DNA of 62,569 nucleotides from CAZLFQ01 sp964625465 (GCA_964625465.1 CAZVFD010000008.1:1-62569); one strand, 5' to 3'; positions 54,060 through 62,569 are shown, numbered from the stretch's first letter. Numbers and translations are program-made. The notes: a model not told the origin generated them from the letters alone.

Positions 54060-55517
54060 ATGTTTTATCCGCATCATTATATATATATGCTTTATTCTTT
54101 TGGCACCACAGACGTTGATAAAGCTATGTTCAAAGCAATCGAAGCTGAAGATTCCAAATCGCTAAAATATTTATTAGAGCACGGAGCAGATGTTAATGCC
54201 AAAGATCATAGAGGTTGCAATCCAATAGACAATTCAATATCAAAATGCAATAAAGATATGGTTGAACTTCTAGTGACAAAAGGAGCTGACGTCGAGGCGA
54301 AGGACTCTAATTGTAATCGAGGCCATTTTATGGTAGCTTCATGGTGCAATGAACCATTAGAAATAATGAAGATTCTTGTAAAGAGTAGTAAGGATACTGA
54401 AGCTGAGCTGCGCGCTCTTTGTCATGCCGCATTTCAAGGTAAGACAAAAACTGCTGATTTTTTTATTAAAACTGTAGTAAATGTTAACAAGCTTTATCAT
54501 GGGTATGAAGCTCCATTACATTGGGCAGTTGCAAGTAAAGATGTCAAAGTTGTTGAGCTTTTGTTAAATAATGGTGCGGATGTAAATGCAAAAAATCATG
54601 AAGGCCTGACTCCACTAATGGAAGCAGCTCTCAATCACCCATCGCTAGAAATTATTAAATCCTTAGTAGAGCACGGAGCAGATGTGGATGCTAAAGATAG
54701 TAATGGTATGTCGCCACTGCTCTACGCGTCGTATAGAGATTATAGAGGTAATAGATCTGAATTCATTAAGTATTTAGTTGAGAATGGCGCTGATGTAAAT
54801 TCTCAAAATCATAGAGGAAAATCGACGCTATTGAGTGTTGTTAAGAACTCTAACTGTATGGATGATACTACACCTGAACTTGTTAGTTTTTTGCTTGAGC
54901 ATGGGGCAGATATGGATGCTAAAGATAGCGATGGTATGTCGCCACTATTTTGGGCTGGCCATTTTAGACACAAAGAAATAGTCAGAAGTTTTGTTAATTA
55001 CGACTTAGCAAAAAACGATAATTATCTATCATTTGGTGCCGATGATGTTAAAAAAGAAGAGTTTATCGATTTCTTATGTCATACATCTTTGATGGAAAGA
55101 TATGGTGGCGAATTATTACACGCTGCTGTGTGTTGTAATTGCTCTTTGGAAAGGGTTAAGTTTTTAATTTACCATGGAGCTGATATCCAGTTCACAAATA
55201 ATTATTTTGATAATAGGACGGTTCTTCATGAAATAGTAACACACTCTTGGTACTCTAAATATTTGAGAAGTCGTGAGGATAACCCTAAAGACACATCACC
55301 CCAATTCAGAGAAGAGTACAGCAATGCCATCGAACTGCTTAAATTTTTGTTAGGTCATGGTATTGACCCTAATGCAAAAAATACCGTCGGTAAAACCGCC
55401 GCTGAATATATCAAAGTAGATGAAGTGTCAGAGATATTATATTACTATACGGAAGAATATAACTTACACCCATTTTGCAACTTTAGCGATTGCCAAAAGG
55501 TATGTCCAGTTTACTAA
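54060..55517 (+). CDS. Ankyrin-repeat protein
   Basis: A 485-residue protein made almost wholly of ankyrin repeats, with consensus units such as LLEHGADVNAKDHRG, LLLNNGADVNAKNHEGLTPLM and LVEHGADVDAKDSNGMSPLLYA; I count about nine to ten repeats from residue 20 to 450. The C-terminus has a short Cys-containing tail (CNFSDCQKVCPVY). No signal peptide. Such proteins are often effectors in intracellular bacteria, with an unknown partner here. Met1 and Met10 (MLYSFG) are both possible starts. The repeats are near-identical in places, which suggests recent amplification. Confidence 0.9.
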   Translation: MFYPHHYIYMLYSFGTTDVDKAMFKAIEAEDSKSLKYLLEHGADVNAKDHRGCNPIDNSISKCNKDMVELLVTKGADVEAKDSNCNRGHFMVASWCNEPLEIMKILVKSSKDTEAELRALCHAAFQGKTKTADFFIKTVVNVNKLYHGYEAPLHWAVASKDVKVVELLLNNGADVNAKNHEGLTPLMEAALNHPSLEIIKSLVEHGADVDAKDSNGMSPLLYASYRDYRGNRSEFIKYLVENGADVNSQNHRGKSTLLSVVKNSNCMDDTTPELVSFLLEHGADMDAKDSDGMSPLFWAGHFRHKEIVRSFVNYDLAKNDNYLSFGADDVKKEEFIDFLCHTSLMERYGGELLHAAVCCNCSLERVKFLIYHGADIQFTNNYFDNRTVLHEIVTHSWYSKYLRSREDNPKDTSPQFREEYSNAIELLKFLLGHGIDPNAKNTVGKTAAEYIKVDEVSEILYYYTEEYNLHPFCNFSDCQKVCPVY

Positions 55518-55550
55518 AGTTGTCGCACATAATTTGTGCTTAGATCGCAG

Positions 55551-55907
55551 CTATAAAGTAATCATTAAAGGAGCTTTCGGATAGGTGATCAACAACTGTT
55601 CTCTCTTAGCACAAGCTTTTTTCATCTTATTTACAACATTTGGATCTACTTTGACTTGAGAATCTAGAAGAGCTTTATATCTTGCTTTTTGCTCGGGTGT
55701 ACTTTCAAGGTTTTTATCTATATTTACTTTGCTAGGAGAGAAATAAGAGCTTAGTGGTTGACTAAGAACGGGAAACAACGGCATAGTAATTAGAAGTTTT
55801 ATATCAAATTTTTTACATCTATCCCCTAGCGCTACTCCCCCCCAAAATAATGCGCCATGAGACATGTGCAAATGAGCTGTTCTTAAGTCTTTCATAAACT
55901 CTTCCAA
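55551..55907 (-). CDS. Hypothetical protein
   Basis: A 118-residue frame of low complexity with a glycine-containing hydrophobic start (HGALFWGGVALGDRC) and a basic helical C-terminus with one Lys-rich part (NKMKKACAKREQ). No family recognised. It converges on the ankyrin gene and has the parE promoter region upstream. Support is only the open frame and plausible codon use. Confidence 0.4.
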   Translation of the reverse strand: MEEFMKDLRTAHLHMSHGALFWGGVALGDRCKKFDIKLLITMPLFPVLSQPLSSYFSPSKVNIDKNLESTPEQKARYKALLDSQVKVDPNVVNKMKKACAKREQLLITYPKAPLMITL

Positions 55908-56040
55908 ATTTTTTCCTAATAGTTAGAGGGTAATAATAATTTTGTCAATCTTCCATGAAGCGAACACAGCATTTTTCACCTTGCCCAAACCTGTGGATAT
56001 GCTAGAATTAAGCCATATTTAGGAGTTTCAAAGGCTTTTG

Positions 56041-58035
56041 ATGGATTTATTCTCTGCAAATTCTGCTGCTAAGAAAAGTAGCAAAACTGAAAATAGTTAT
56101 AGTGCACAAGATATTGAAGTTCTTGAAGGGCTTGAACCTGTCCGCAGACGCCCAGGGATGTATATTGGCGGCACTGACGAGAAGGCACTCTATCACCTCA
56201 TAAGCGAAGTACTCGACAACTCCATGGATGAAGCTGTTGCAGGTTATGCAACAAAGATCGGTGTCCACTTAAGCAAAAACAATGAGATTACAATTACAGA
56301 TAATGGACGTGGTATTCCAGTTGATCCACATCCTAAATTTCCAAAAAAATCGGCACTAGAGGTTATTTTAACGACCCTACACTCGGGTGGAAAATTTAAT
56401 GACAAAGTTTATTCAACGTCAGGCGGCCTGCATGGTGTAGGTATTTCTGTTGTAAATGCCCTGTCTGATAGCTTGACTGTTGAAGTTAAGCGCGATGGCA
56501 AAGTGTATGTTCAGGAATATTCTAAAGGTAATCCACAAGGAAAGTTAAAAGCTAGTGAAGGTAAGCCTAGAGATACAGGGACGTCTGTTACATTCCATCC
56601 AGATCCTGAAATATTTAAAAACAATAAATATAAACCTGAAAATGTTTATAGGATTGCTTGCTCTAAAGCATATTTATTCAAAGGCGTAGTTATAAACTGG
56701 AGCTGCGACAAAGGCATGCTTCCAGAAGATTCAGAAATTCCACAAGAAGCGAAGATTCATTTCCCGAATGGCTTGGAAGATTTTTTACATAGTATTGTTC
56801 CAGCAGAGCAGTTGCTAAGTCCAACAACATTTGCTGGAGAAGTTACGTTTCCAGATAAGCAAGGAAAAGTAGAGTGGGCTATAAACTGGCTCAACCATGG
56901 TGAAAGTATTAGTCGTTCATATTGTAACACTATTTATACGCCAGATGGTGGTACTCATGAAGCTGGTATGCGCGGCGCGCTTACTAAAGGGTTAAGAAAC
57001 TATGCAGAAATTACTGGTAATAAAAAAGTTTCTCAAATCACAGCAGACGATGTTTTAGATTATTCTGCAACATTGCTTTCTGTGTTTATTAAAAACCCAA
57101 CTTTCCAAGGCCAAACAAAAGATAGATTGCTTACGCAAGAGGCAACAAAATATGTTGAAAATGCAATTAGACATCAATTTGACCATTGGTTAACTAGCAA
57201 CCCGCAAAACGCTAACGCTGTTTTAGATTTGGTTATTGCTAATTCTGAAGATCGTTTAAAACGCAAAAAGGAAAAAGAAGTAGGCCGTAAAACTCCAATC
57301 AAATCTATGAGACTCCCAGGGAAGCTTACGGATTGTAATCAGGAGTCCTCAGAAGATACGGAACTATTCTTAGTTGAGGGCGAGTCTGCTGGTGGTTCGG
57401 CAAAACAGGGGCGTAATAGAGAAAACCAAGCGATCCTTCCGCTTAAAGGTAAAATTCTAAACGTGGCGAGTAATTCGATTGAGAAAATTAAAGCCAACCA
57501 AGAAGTTTCAGATTTAATTGTGGCATTAGGTTGTGGTACTGGTGACAGTTATGATTCTGCAAAACTCAGATATGACCGCGTTATTATTATGACAGATGCT
57601 GATGTCGATGGTGCGCATATTACATCTCTACTGCTGACATTTTTCTACTTACAAATGCCACGCTTAATTACCGAAGGGCATTTATACTTAGCCCAACCAC
57701 CGTTATTTAAGCTCACTCAAAGTGCTAAAAACTATTACGCACAAAATGAAGAAGAAAAAGAAAAGCTTTATAAAGAGCTAAGCAAGGGCAGGGGAAACAT
57801 TGAGGTTAGCCGCTTTAAAGGCTTGGGTGAGATGACTGCTGCGCAATTAAAAGAAACTACAATGGATCCTAAAAAACGCGTGCTTTTAAAGGTAATGATT
57901 GACGATTCAGCTAATGAAAATGTGGCAAACTTAGTTGAGAATTTAATGGGCAAAAACCCAGAACCAAGATTTAGGTTCATCAAAGAGAATACCGAGAATA
58001 TTATCGGCAACCTGCACGATATTGTTGATGTTTAA
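56041..58035 (+). CDS. parE: DNA topoisomerase IV subunit B
   Basis: A 664-residue type II topoisomerase ATPase subunit. GHKL motifs LEGLEPVRRRPGMYIGGT, EVLDNSMDEAVAG and ITDNGRGIPVDPH; the TOPRIM domain shows ELFLVEGESAGGSAKQ, PLKGKILNV and MTDADVDGAHI. The start MDLFS and length fit alphaproteobacterial ParE rather than GyrB. It separates daughter chromosomes with ParC. ATG at 56041 with taggag upstream is preferred to the TTG at 56038. Double-hairpin repeats follow the stop. Confidence 0.93.
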   Translation: MDLFSANSAAKKSSKTENSYSAQDIEVLEGLEPVRRRPGMYIGGTDEKALYHLISEVLDNSMDEAVAGYATKIGVHLSKNNEITITDNGRGIPVDPHPKFPKKSALEVILTTLHSGGKFNDKVYSTSGGLHGVGISVVNALSDSLTVEVKRDGKVYVQEYSKGNPQGKLKASEGKPRDTGTSVTFHPDPEIFKNNKYKPENVYRIACSKAYLFKGVVINWSCDKGMLPEDSEIPQEAKIHFPNGLEDFLHSIVPAEQLLSPTTFAGEVTFPDKQGKVEWAINWLNHGESISRSYCNTIYTPDGGTHEAGMRGALTKGLRNYAEITGNKKVSQITADDVLDYSATLLSVFIKNPTFQGQTKDRLLTQEATKYVENAIRHQFDHWLTSNPQNANAVLDLVIANSEDRLKRKKEKEVGRKTPIKSMRLPGKLTDCNQESSEDTELFLVEGESAGGSAKQGRNRENQAILPLKGKILNVASNSIEKIKANQEVSDLIVALGCGTGDSYDSAKLRYDRVIIMTDADVDGAHITSLLLTFFYLQMPRLITEGHLYLAQPPLFKLTQSAKNYYAQNEEEKEKLYKELSKGRGNIEVSRFKGLGEMTAAQLKETTMDPKKRVLLKVMIDDSANENVANLVENLMGKNPEPRFRFIKENTENIIGNLHDIVDV

Positions 58036-58049
58036 AATAACTATAGCTG

Positions 58050-58158
58050 ACTCTCGTGCATGACACGATGCTCTACCTTATAATTGGATCATCGGGTCAA
58101 GCCCGATGATGACAGATTTCTTTTGTTTGTTGTCATCCTCGTGTTCAACACGAGGATC
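58050..58158. repeat. Double-hairpin intergenic repeat, copy 5 (one and a half units)
   Basis: Contains a decayed first hairpin (tcgtg/cacga around catga, 58054-58068), a complete atcatcggg/cccgatgat hairpin (58088-58096, 58102-58110), and a third hairpin atcctcgtg/cacgaggat (58135-58143, 58149-58157). It fills most of the space between the ends of parE and of the converging unknown gene. Confidence 0.85.
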
Positions 58159-58206
58159 TCTCCTTGTGGATTCAGCTCAAAAGATGCATGGCAGCGCGAC
58201 GCGGAT

Positions 58207-58821
58207 TTAATAGTAGATCTCAAACTGAGCAAGAGAAGCTAGGCAATCAGATTTGAATAGTTCAGGCAGGAGTGCACTGCTAATATTCTCATCTTCAATT
58301 TGGACAACTGGAGTAGCTGCAATTAAATCTAAAATCTCATTACTATCTTGAGGATCTTTCATAGAAATTACTATGAGTTGGCTAGATATTGCTATAGCTT
58401 CAGAGTAGCTTTTAACCGTTGAACAATCAATCGCATCTATTTTAGCATTTAGCAATTTTTTTTCTGCAGCATCCTTCACTTGTATTTTAATTGTATGAGG
58501 GTACTCTTTACACTTTTCTTCTTGATTTAGAAGCATTTTATTCTCTACTTCTAATATTAACCCATCTATTCTTTGAAATAGTTGCTTTTCAGATGTATCA
58601 AGAGATACTTCTGTACTGTTTAAACTGACCAAAAATTTTACCCATTCAATAGCGATATAATCACCGTGCCTTATAGAAGTTAAAATATCTTTAGAAATAC
58701 ATAAACCAGTCATGCTTTCCATTTCGCTAAATAGACCAAGCTCATCACATCTATTTAGCTGTTCATTTAGTAGTTCAACTACTTTACTAATCATCTCTGC
58801 TGCGCTCACTTGAATCCTCAC
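58207..58821 (-). CDS. Unknown protein with Asp-Cys module
   Basis: A 204-residue helical protein with no signal peptide. Residues 97-104 (LLNQEEKC) and 131-133 (IDC, in LNAKIDAIDCSTVKSYSEA) match the repeated module of the protein at 61125-62144. It appears to hold the end of one module and the start of the next. No named family recognised. It is on the same strand as the other genes of the cluster 58.2-62.1 kb. Confidence 0.55.
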   Translation of the reverse strand: MRIQVSAAEMISKVVELLNEQLNRCDELGLFSEMESMTGLCISKDILTSIRHGDYIAIEWVKFLVSLNSTEVSLDTSEKQLFQRIDGLILEVENKMLLNQEEKCKEYPHTIKIQVKDAAEKKLLNAKIDAIDCSTVKSYSEAIAISSQLIVISMKDPQDSNEILDLIAATPVVQIEDENISSALLPELFKSDCLASLAQFEIYY

Positions 58822-58884
58822 ATTTTTAATTTAATGTATTAAGTATTGAAGGACAATATATTGCAATTGTCAAAGTGAATTGCG

Positions 58885-59169
58885 CTAAACTCTTGGAATC
58901 AGAAGTTGTTCACTTTGTAGCAGATATTTAAATAGAAAGTAATTGATTGCTGAAGTTAATATTATTCCATCGAAGACACCAAGAAAATAACTAAAAACAT
59001 CAATGTTCTGCAAACTCGTAGTCGCTATGACAAACATACCCATCGCACTTGCTGCGCCAGCTGCCGCAAATAAAATTTTAGGATGAATGCTAAGTATTGA
59101 GTTCGTTAATCTATCTAGTGCCACGTCTATTGGGCTCTCATAAATAGGATAATGATCACGCTGCTGCAT
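58885..59169 (-). CDS. Small two-helix membrane protein, unknown
   Basis: A 94-residue protein. An N-terminal polar part (YPIYESPIDVALDRLTNSIL) is followed by two membrane helices (ILFAAAGAASAMGMFVIATT and FDGIILTSAINYFLFKYLL). No family recognised. It lies between the ankyrin gene and the Asp-Cys gene on the same strand and could belong to their transcript. Confidence 0.5.
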   Translation of the reverse strand: MQQRDHYPIYESPIDVALDRLTNSILSIHPKILFAAAGAASAMGMFVIATTSLQNIDVFSYFLGVFDGIILTSAINYFLFKYLLQSEQLLIPRV

Positions 59170-59240
59170 AACACCCCGTAATTAGTTTACAGAATTACTG
59201 TAATACCTTTATACGTGATGACAAGAAAAATCAAAAGACT

Positions 59241-60416
59241 CTAACTTCTTCCCACCCCAGTACTAATTTTTGTAACTAATTTACTATATACCTTCTCAAA
59301 TCCAACTAGGGTGGTGTTTAAAACAACACCTTCAACATTCTGAATTTCACATGCAGTAGCGAGAAAACCACAGACGGCACAATACTTATCTTTCATATCT
59401 ACAGAATGTAATGCAGTGCACAAGTTCGTATAGCACTGATGTGATTTTAAATCTAGATGCTGAGCGGAACCGATCATTTTTTTAATAAGCGTATCATACA
59501 CACTTTTCTGATCTTCAGGTGCGGTGTCCGCAGCCGCAGCTCTTACAAGTTCTGCATTTCTCTTAAAGAACTTTGGGTCTTTAGCAACAAGCCATTCTTT
59601 CACTGCTGTATTATCCCCAAATCCCATATTTAAAACATCTACGCCCGATAGACCTTCTGCAGTTAAAGAGGTTAGTAATTGTGGCTGCTCAGCTAAAATG
59701 AATTCAATAGCTCTCCAGTTTCCACCATAACAGGCGAAGTGAAAAACATTCATTCCAAGCTTGTTTAGATTTTCACTTTCTTGAACCCTAAGAGATTTTA
59801 CAAGCGCTCTAAAATGAGCCAATAAAGAAACTTCATCATCTCTAAAAAACGCAGCAGTCATTAATGTCATATGTTTAACTTCTTCAAAACACTCGATATA
59901 ATAAGCTGCACGATTGTGTTCCTCAGTCATTTGCTTTTCAGTAGCTATCCCAGATTCTTTTGTTCTCCTTTTTTTCGCGTTCGGTTGTTCTGAAGTCTTC
60001 GCATCTTTTTCCACAAGGCTTGCTAACCATTCTTTTATAGCTGTTGTGTCATAAGGTGACTGTTCAGCTAGTTTTGCGCAGCTTAATCCAGTTTCAGTTT
60101 TTGCATCAAATAAATCTGGATTAAAGTTGTATAATAGCTTTGCAACATCTTCATTGCCACCATAGCAAGCAAAGTGGGCTGCATTCATATTTATGTCATT
60201 AGTAATGGCGCTACGAGTTTTGTCTTCTTTCAATAAAGCCCTGACAACTTCAACAGAGCCGAATGCGCATAAAACCAGAAACTCATCAGCTCCTCTTACC
60301 ATTTTCTCAATAAATTTAAATTGATCTAGCCTTGCTTGAGATAGCGTATAAAATACACCAGAAGTTGGTTCATTTTGTCTTGTTGATGTGCTTGCAGTTG
60401 AATTATCATTCATCAT
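59241..60416 (-). CDS. Ankyrin-repeat protein with central basic segment
   Basis: A 391-residue protein with two ankyrin blocks: residues about 45-130 (MNAAHFACYGGNEDVAKLLYN) and about 185-270 (LGMNVFHFACYGGNWRAIEFIL). Between them is a basic stretch NAKKRRTKES (146-155) resembling a monopartite nuclear localisation signal. The C-terminal domain has four cysteines and is shared in outline with the protein at the left end of the window. Likely host-directed effector by analogy; not shown by sequence. Met2 (60413) may be the start. Confidence 0.8.
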   Translation of the reverse strand: MMNDNSTASTSTRQNEPTSGVFYTLSQARLDQFKFIEKMVRGADEFLVLCAFGSVEVVRALLKEDKTRSAITNDINMNAAHFACYGGNEDVAKLLYNFNPDLFDAKTETGLSCAKLAEQSPYDTTAIKEWLASLVEKDAKTSEQPNAKKRRTKESGIATEKQMTEEHNRAAYYIECFEEVKHMTLMTAAFFRDDEVSLLAHFRALVKSLRVQESENLNKLGMNVFHFACYGGNWRAIEFILAEQPQLLTSLTAEGLSGVDVLNMGFGDNTAVKEWLVAKDPKFFKRNAELVRAAAADTAPEDQKSVYDTLIKKMIGSAQHLDLKSHQCYTNLCTALHSVDMKDKYCAVCGFLATACEIQNVEGVVLNTTLVGFEKVYSKLVTKISTGVGRS

Positions 60417-60507
60417 AGAAAGTGCTCAAAATTTTTCGAGCAAAGTATTACTTTGATATCCAAAAGTAAAGAAATTATTTCAATATGATATGAAGTTTTT
60501 TAATAAA

Positions 60508-60540
60508 TGGTGCTTACATCATAACTGAAGATAAGCACCA
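60508..60540 (-). terminator. Candidate terminator downstream of the lipoprotein gene
   Basis: Inverted repeat tggtgctta (60508-60516) and taagcacca (60532-60540), a 9-bp stem with a 15-nt loop. On the minus strand it is followed by tttatt, a short U-rich tail; on the plus strand by ttagttttt. It lies 19 bp after the stop of the gene at 60560-61090. Confidence 0.5.
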
Positions 60541-60559
60541 TTAGTTTTTGATTGAGTAA

Positions 60560-61090
60560 TTACTTACTTGTAATAAATTGCTTGATGTAGCCTAACTGCT
60601 CTTCATCAAATTTTCCATCAAACATATTGTGTGAATTAACTCTAAATTTTAGATCATTGTTCGCTACAGCTGACAATAAGAATGACTTGCTTATTGGTCC
60701 AATAGCTATGTTGTTTTCGTGGCATGCAGCACCATATCTAGAAGAATAACCACTAGTTACACCTTGTCTTATCACAGAATAGTTATGCTGAACTCCTCGA
60801 CTTATCAAAGTAGCCCTGTCTCCTTTTTTAGCTTGAGGACATAAATTTCCGCCCTCTGACACATAAACAAAAAATGCTAAATTGTAATGATCAGGAGTAG
60901 ATGATTTTTCAATTGTCACGCTATTAGAACGAGTGAACCCCGAAAATGGATGAGATATCGATTCAGGTTGCCCAAGACGCATAAATTCAGTTTTTACTCC
61001 AGTAAATTCATCGACTCTGGTATTAACGCTCCCAGCGCACGCCGATAAGCTTGAAGCAACTAGAATCATTATTAGTTTTTTTATATTCAT
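60560..61090 (-). CDS. Lipoprotein of unknown function
   Basis: A 176-residue protein with a lipoprotein signal (MNIKKLIMILVASSLSACAG; lipobox LSAC, Cys18). The mature part is beta-rich with two Cys (GNLCPQA and AACHENN) that may pair. No family recognised. It is 34 bp downstream of the repeat-module protein gene and is followed by a terminator-like hairpin, so the two may form one operon. Confidence 0.65.
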   Translation of the reverse strand: MNIKKLIMILVASSLSACAGSVNTRVDEFTGVKTEFMRLGQPESISHPFSGFTRSNSVTIEKSSTPDHYNLAFFVYVSEGGNLCPQAKKGDRATLISRGVQHNYSVIRQGVTSGYSSRYGAACHENNIAIGPISKSFLLSAVANNDLKFRVNSHNMFDGKFDEEQLGYIKQFITSK

Positions 61091-61124
61091 TTTTTCCTCA
61101 TAATTAGTTTAAATCAGTATAATC

Positions 61125-62144
61125 TTATAGTTCTGAATGATCTGTTGATGTATATGCAGTTTTCAAACCTGCAATTAGATGCAAGCATTGTTCTTGTTGT
61201 TCATATGTAACAGGCATGCTTTTTTCTTTTTCAGAGATATGATTGAATGCTGAATTAGCAACTTGATCAAAACCTTGAGGTATTGCAAAACCAACTAATT
61301 TACCGGCAGCTGACTCTACTTGATTGTCGCTATTTTTAAGATAATTCATTGCAATATCTGTAAGTTGTGCACCGATTTTAGCAACTTCTATAAATGAGCC
61401 AAATGTCTTACAATCAACAATATCTAATTTTTTCAATATAGATTCTTTTGTTTCAACTGAGTCCATTGTATGGACATTTGATTTAGGTATTTCATATGTA
61501 TTGAGCTGTTTTAAGTACTCTGGAGACATCAAAGTTTGTGCAGATTTTAACCCAGCTTCACAGTTTTCTTTCTCATCTGGATTTAAAAGCATTTGCTTTT
61601 CATTAAACACACTTTGTACATCAAAATCTTTGCCTACCTCTTCAAACAGTCTGGCGCTAGCTTCTGCTAGTTCCACACCATACTGTGTTTTAGCATTGGC
61701 TTTTAAATAGTTAAGTACTGCTTGGAATGTTTTGTATAATTCAAGGAGCGACTCTTTCGTTGTACAGTCAATTTCCGCAAGGCTAGATTTAATTTCATCC
61801 TTAGTCATTTGAGTTGGCTTTAGGTCTTCGTGATCTTTGATTTCTTTTTTGATGATCGCAAGTATATCATCAATTTTTGACATTAAATCTTCTGATGTTT
61901 TTAAAATTTCTTGTCCTTCTTTCGTTGCAGCTGCCAATTTGTACTTTTGAATGTCTTGTACAAAACCAATCTTAAAAGTTTGAAATTGTTTATATACTCC
62001 TTGCAATTCTGAAAGGCTCATTGAATGGGGATGTTCCTTCATATTGCCAAGTACAGTGTCGATAAACTGCTTAATACTATTAGCTTTTTCTTTTAGTTGT
62101 CTGTGACTTACTACCATATATACCCTTAGGTTCAAATTAAACAT
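61125..62144 (-). CDS. Unknown helical protein with a repeated Asp-Cys module
   Basis: A 339-residue helical protein. Two copies of a module with a period of about 118 residues can be seen: SLAEIDCTTKESLLELY (122-138) with LLNPDEKENC (186-195), and KKLDIVDCKTFGSFIEV (238-254) with TYEQQEQC (313-320). A third, degenerate N-terminal copy lacking the Cys starts near SLSELQGVYKQF. The protein at 58207-58821 has the same elements. No named family recognised. ATG at Met10 is a possible start. Confidence 0.55.
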   Translation of the reverse strand: MFNLNLRVYMVVSHRQLKEKANSIKQFIDTVLGNMKEHPHSMSLSELQGVYKQFQTFKIGFVQDIQKYKLAAATKEGQEILKTSEDLMSKIDDILAIIKKEIKDHEDLKPTQMTKDEIKSSLAEIDCTTKESLLELYKTFQAVLNYLKANAKTQYGVELAEASARLFEEVGKDFDVQSVFNEKQMLLNPDEKENCEAGLKSAQTLMSPEYLKQLNTYEIPKSNVHTMDSVETKESILKKLDIVDCKTFGSFIEVAKIGAQLTDIAMNYLKNSDNQVESAAGKLVGFAIPQGFDQVANSAFNHISEKEKSMPVTYEQQEQCLHLIAGLKTAYTSTDHSEL

Positions 62145-62351
62145 TCGGGATTGTACCCTGAAATATCCCTATCATCAAGCCTTTTAGCGGGGTGGGTGAA
62201 GGTAGGTATTTACCTTAAAGCTTTTGGATATCTGAGTATTAATTGAGAAACTTAGCATGACTAAAAGTAACTGAAATAGGATTTGTTATAATTGAAAATG
62301 ACATTCTTAAGATTTGAAGTACTATGACTAAGTCTAAAATATGAGGTTTAT

Positions 62352-62569
62352 ATGCGAAAGAGGCAAGAAATTAGGAATAGTCTAACAAATAATAAAGCCG
62401 ATCTTTTAGAACATTTTCAAACTTTGCCACGGGACATACATTCAATTTTAGATCTATGTTGGGGGTTATCGCATCTTCGATCTAGCCCAAATGAATTCGC
62501 TACTTTAAGAAATGATTTACTTGGTTATTACGATAATTTCGCTCAAAAAGTTTTTAGTATGTTGAGTAG
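62352..62569 (+). CDS. Hypothetical protein, 3' end outside window
   Basis: ATG at 62352 follows gagg by 6 bp and opens a frame of 72 codons that runs to the end of the window without a stop. It begins MRKRQEIRNSLTNNK and is mostly helical. No family recognised; the truncated piece is too short to judge. The 207 bp before it contain no feature that I can support. Confidence 0.5.
   Translation, partial: MRKRQEIRNSLTNNKADLLEHFQTLPRDIHSILDLCWGLSHLRSSPNEFATLRNDLLGYYDNFAQKVFSMLS

Noticed and set aside
56041..58035. Possible annotation as GyrB
   Set aside because: The short start MDLFS, the LEGLEPVRRRPGMYIGG block and the KGKILNVAS segment fit ParE better, and the length of about 660 is that of alphaproteobacterial ParE.
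1..62569. CRISPR array, prophage, transposase or integrase
   Set aside because: No regularly spaced repeats and no recognisable phage, transposase or recombinase protein were found on either strand.

Overview
The window is AT-rich, densely coded and on both strands looks like the chromosome of a host-associated alphaproteobacterium, most probably a member of the Rickettsiales in the broad sense. The support is the alphaproteobacterial F0 gene order (atpI-atpB-atpE-atpF'-atpF, without the F1 genes), the roughly 180 kDa NAD-glutamate dehydrogenase, frequent TTG/GTG starts, several ankyrin-repeat proteins, a toxin-type glycosyltransferase, an RTX subtilase and dispersed palindromic intergenic repeats. 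Genes for RpoN, UmuDC, polyhydroxyalkanoate synthesis and Kdo/LPS synthesis suggest a larger, less reduced genome than a typical Rickettsia or Wolbachia (a Midichloriaceae-like lineage would fit, but this is a guess). There is no rRNA, CRISPR array, transposase, integrase or phage gene that I can see. Eight runs of exactly 10 N are scaffold joins; at least two (in dxr and uppS) hide contigs that actually overlap, while nuoF and phaC have real missing sequence.

Layout. 1-2.9 kb: end of an ankyrin protein, then a toxin-type glycosyltransferase sitting between an intact erpA-like gene and a decayed copy of the erpA 3' end. 3-5.4 kb: tRNA-Leu and the F0 ATP synthase operon. 5.4-7.2 kb: umuDC. 7.4-14.2 kb: nuoF, trmJ, NAD-GDH. 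14.3-17.1 kb: rpmJ, ugd, mutM, a hypothetical. 17-20.3 kb: an unknown membrane protein, a palindromic element, nadK and a TAXI solute receptor. 20.4-26.2 kb: yejA-yejF (no permease genes between them), hpf, a hypothetical, a DMT exporter. 26.2-31.3 kb: a membrane glycosyltransferase, an RTX/P-domain subtilase and an ankyrin-like protein. 31.4-38.6 kb: housekeeping envelope and cofactor genes (dxr-cdsA-uppS, folC, kdsA-msbA-like, thiamine pyrophosphokinase). 38.6-43.3 kb: phaC, phaE-like and phaR, interrupted by a frameshift-split large protein with a permuted papain-like domain. 43.3-46.6 kb: a periplasmic unknown and the rpmG-lolD-ruvB operon. 46.7-48.5 kb: a tandem duplication whose two copies have decayed in complementary ways. 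48.8-53.9 kb: membrane protein, rpoN, htpG and a toxin-antitoxin pair. 54-62.6 kb: ankyrin proteins, parE, lipoproteins and a cluster of unknown proteins sharing a repeated Asp-Cys module.

How they work together. The housekeeping genes serve ATP synthesis and respiration (atp, nuoF), isoprenoid/phospholipid/undecaprenyl carriers (dxr, cdsA, uppS), LPS supply and export (kdsA, msbA-like), amino-acid catabolism (GDH), peptide uptake (yejA/yejF) and DNA maintenance (mutM, umuDC, ruvB, parE). Around them are candidate host-interaction genes: ankyrin proteins, the sugar-transferase toxin homologue and the RTX protease. The most unusual signals are the one-gene island at erpA, the double-hairpin repeat family with compensating stem changes, the complementary decay of the tandem duplication, the frameshifted papain-like protein, an in-frame insertion in yejF flanked by a 14-bp repeat, and the Asp-Cys-module family.
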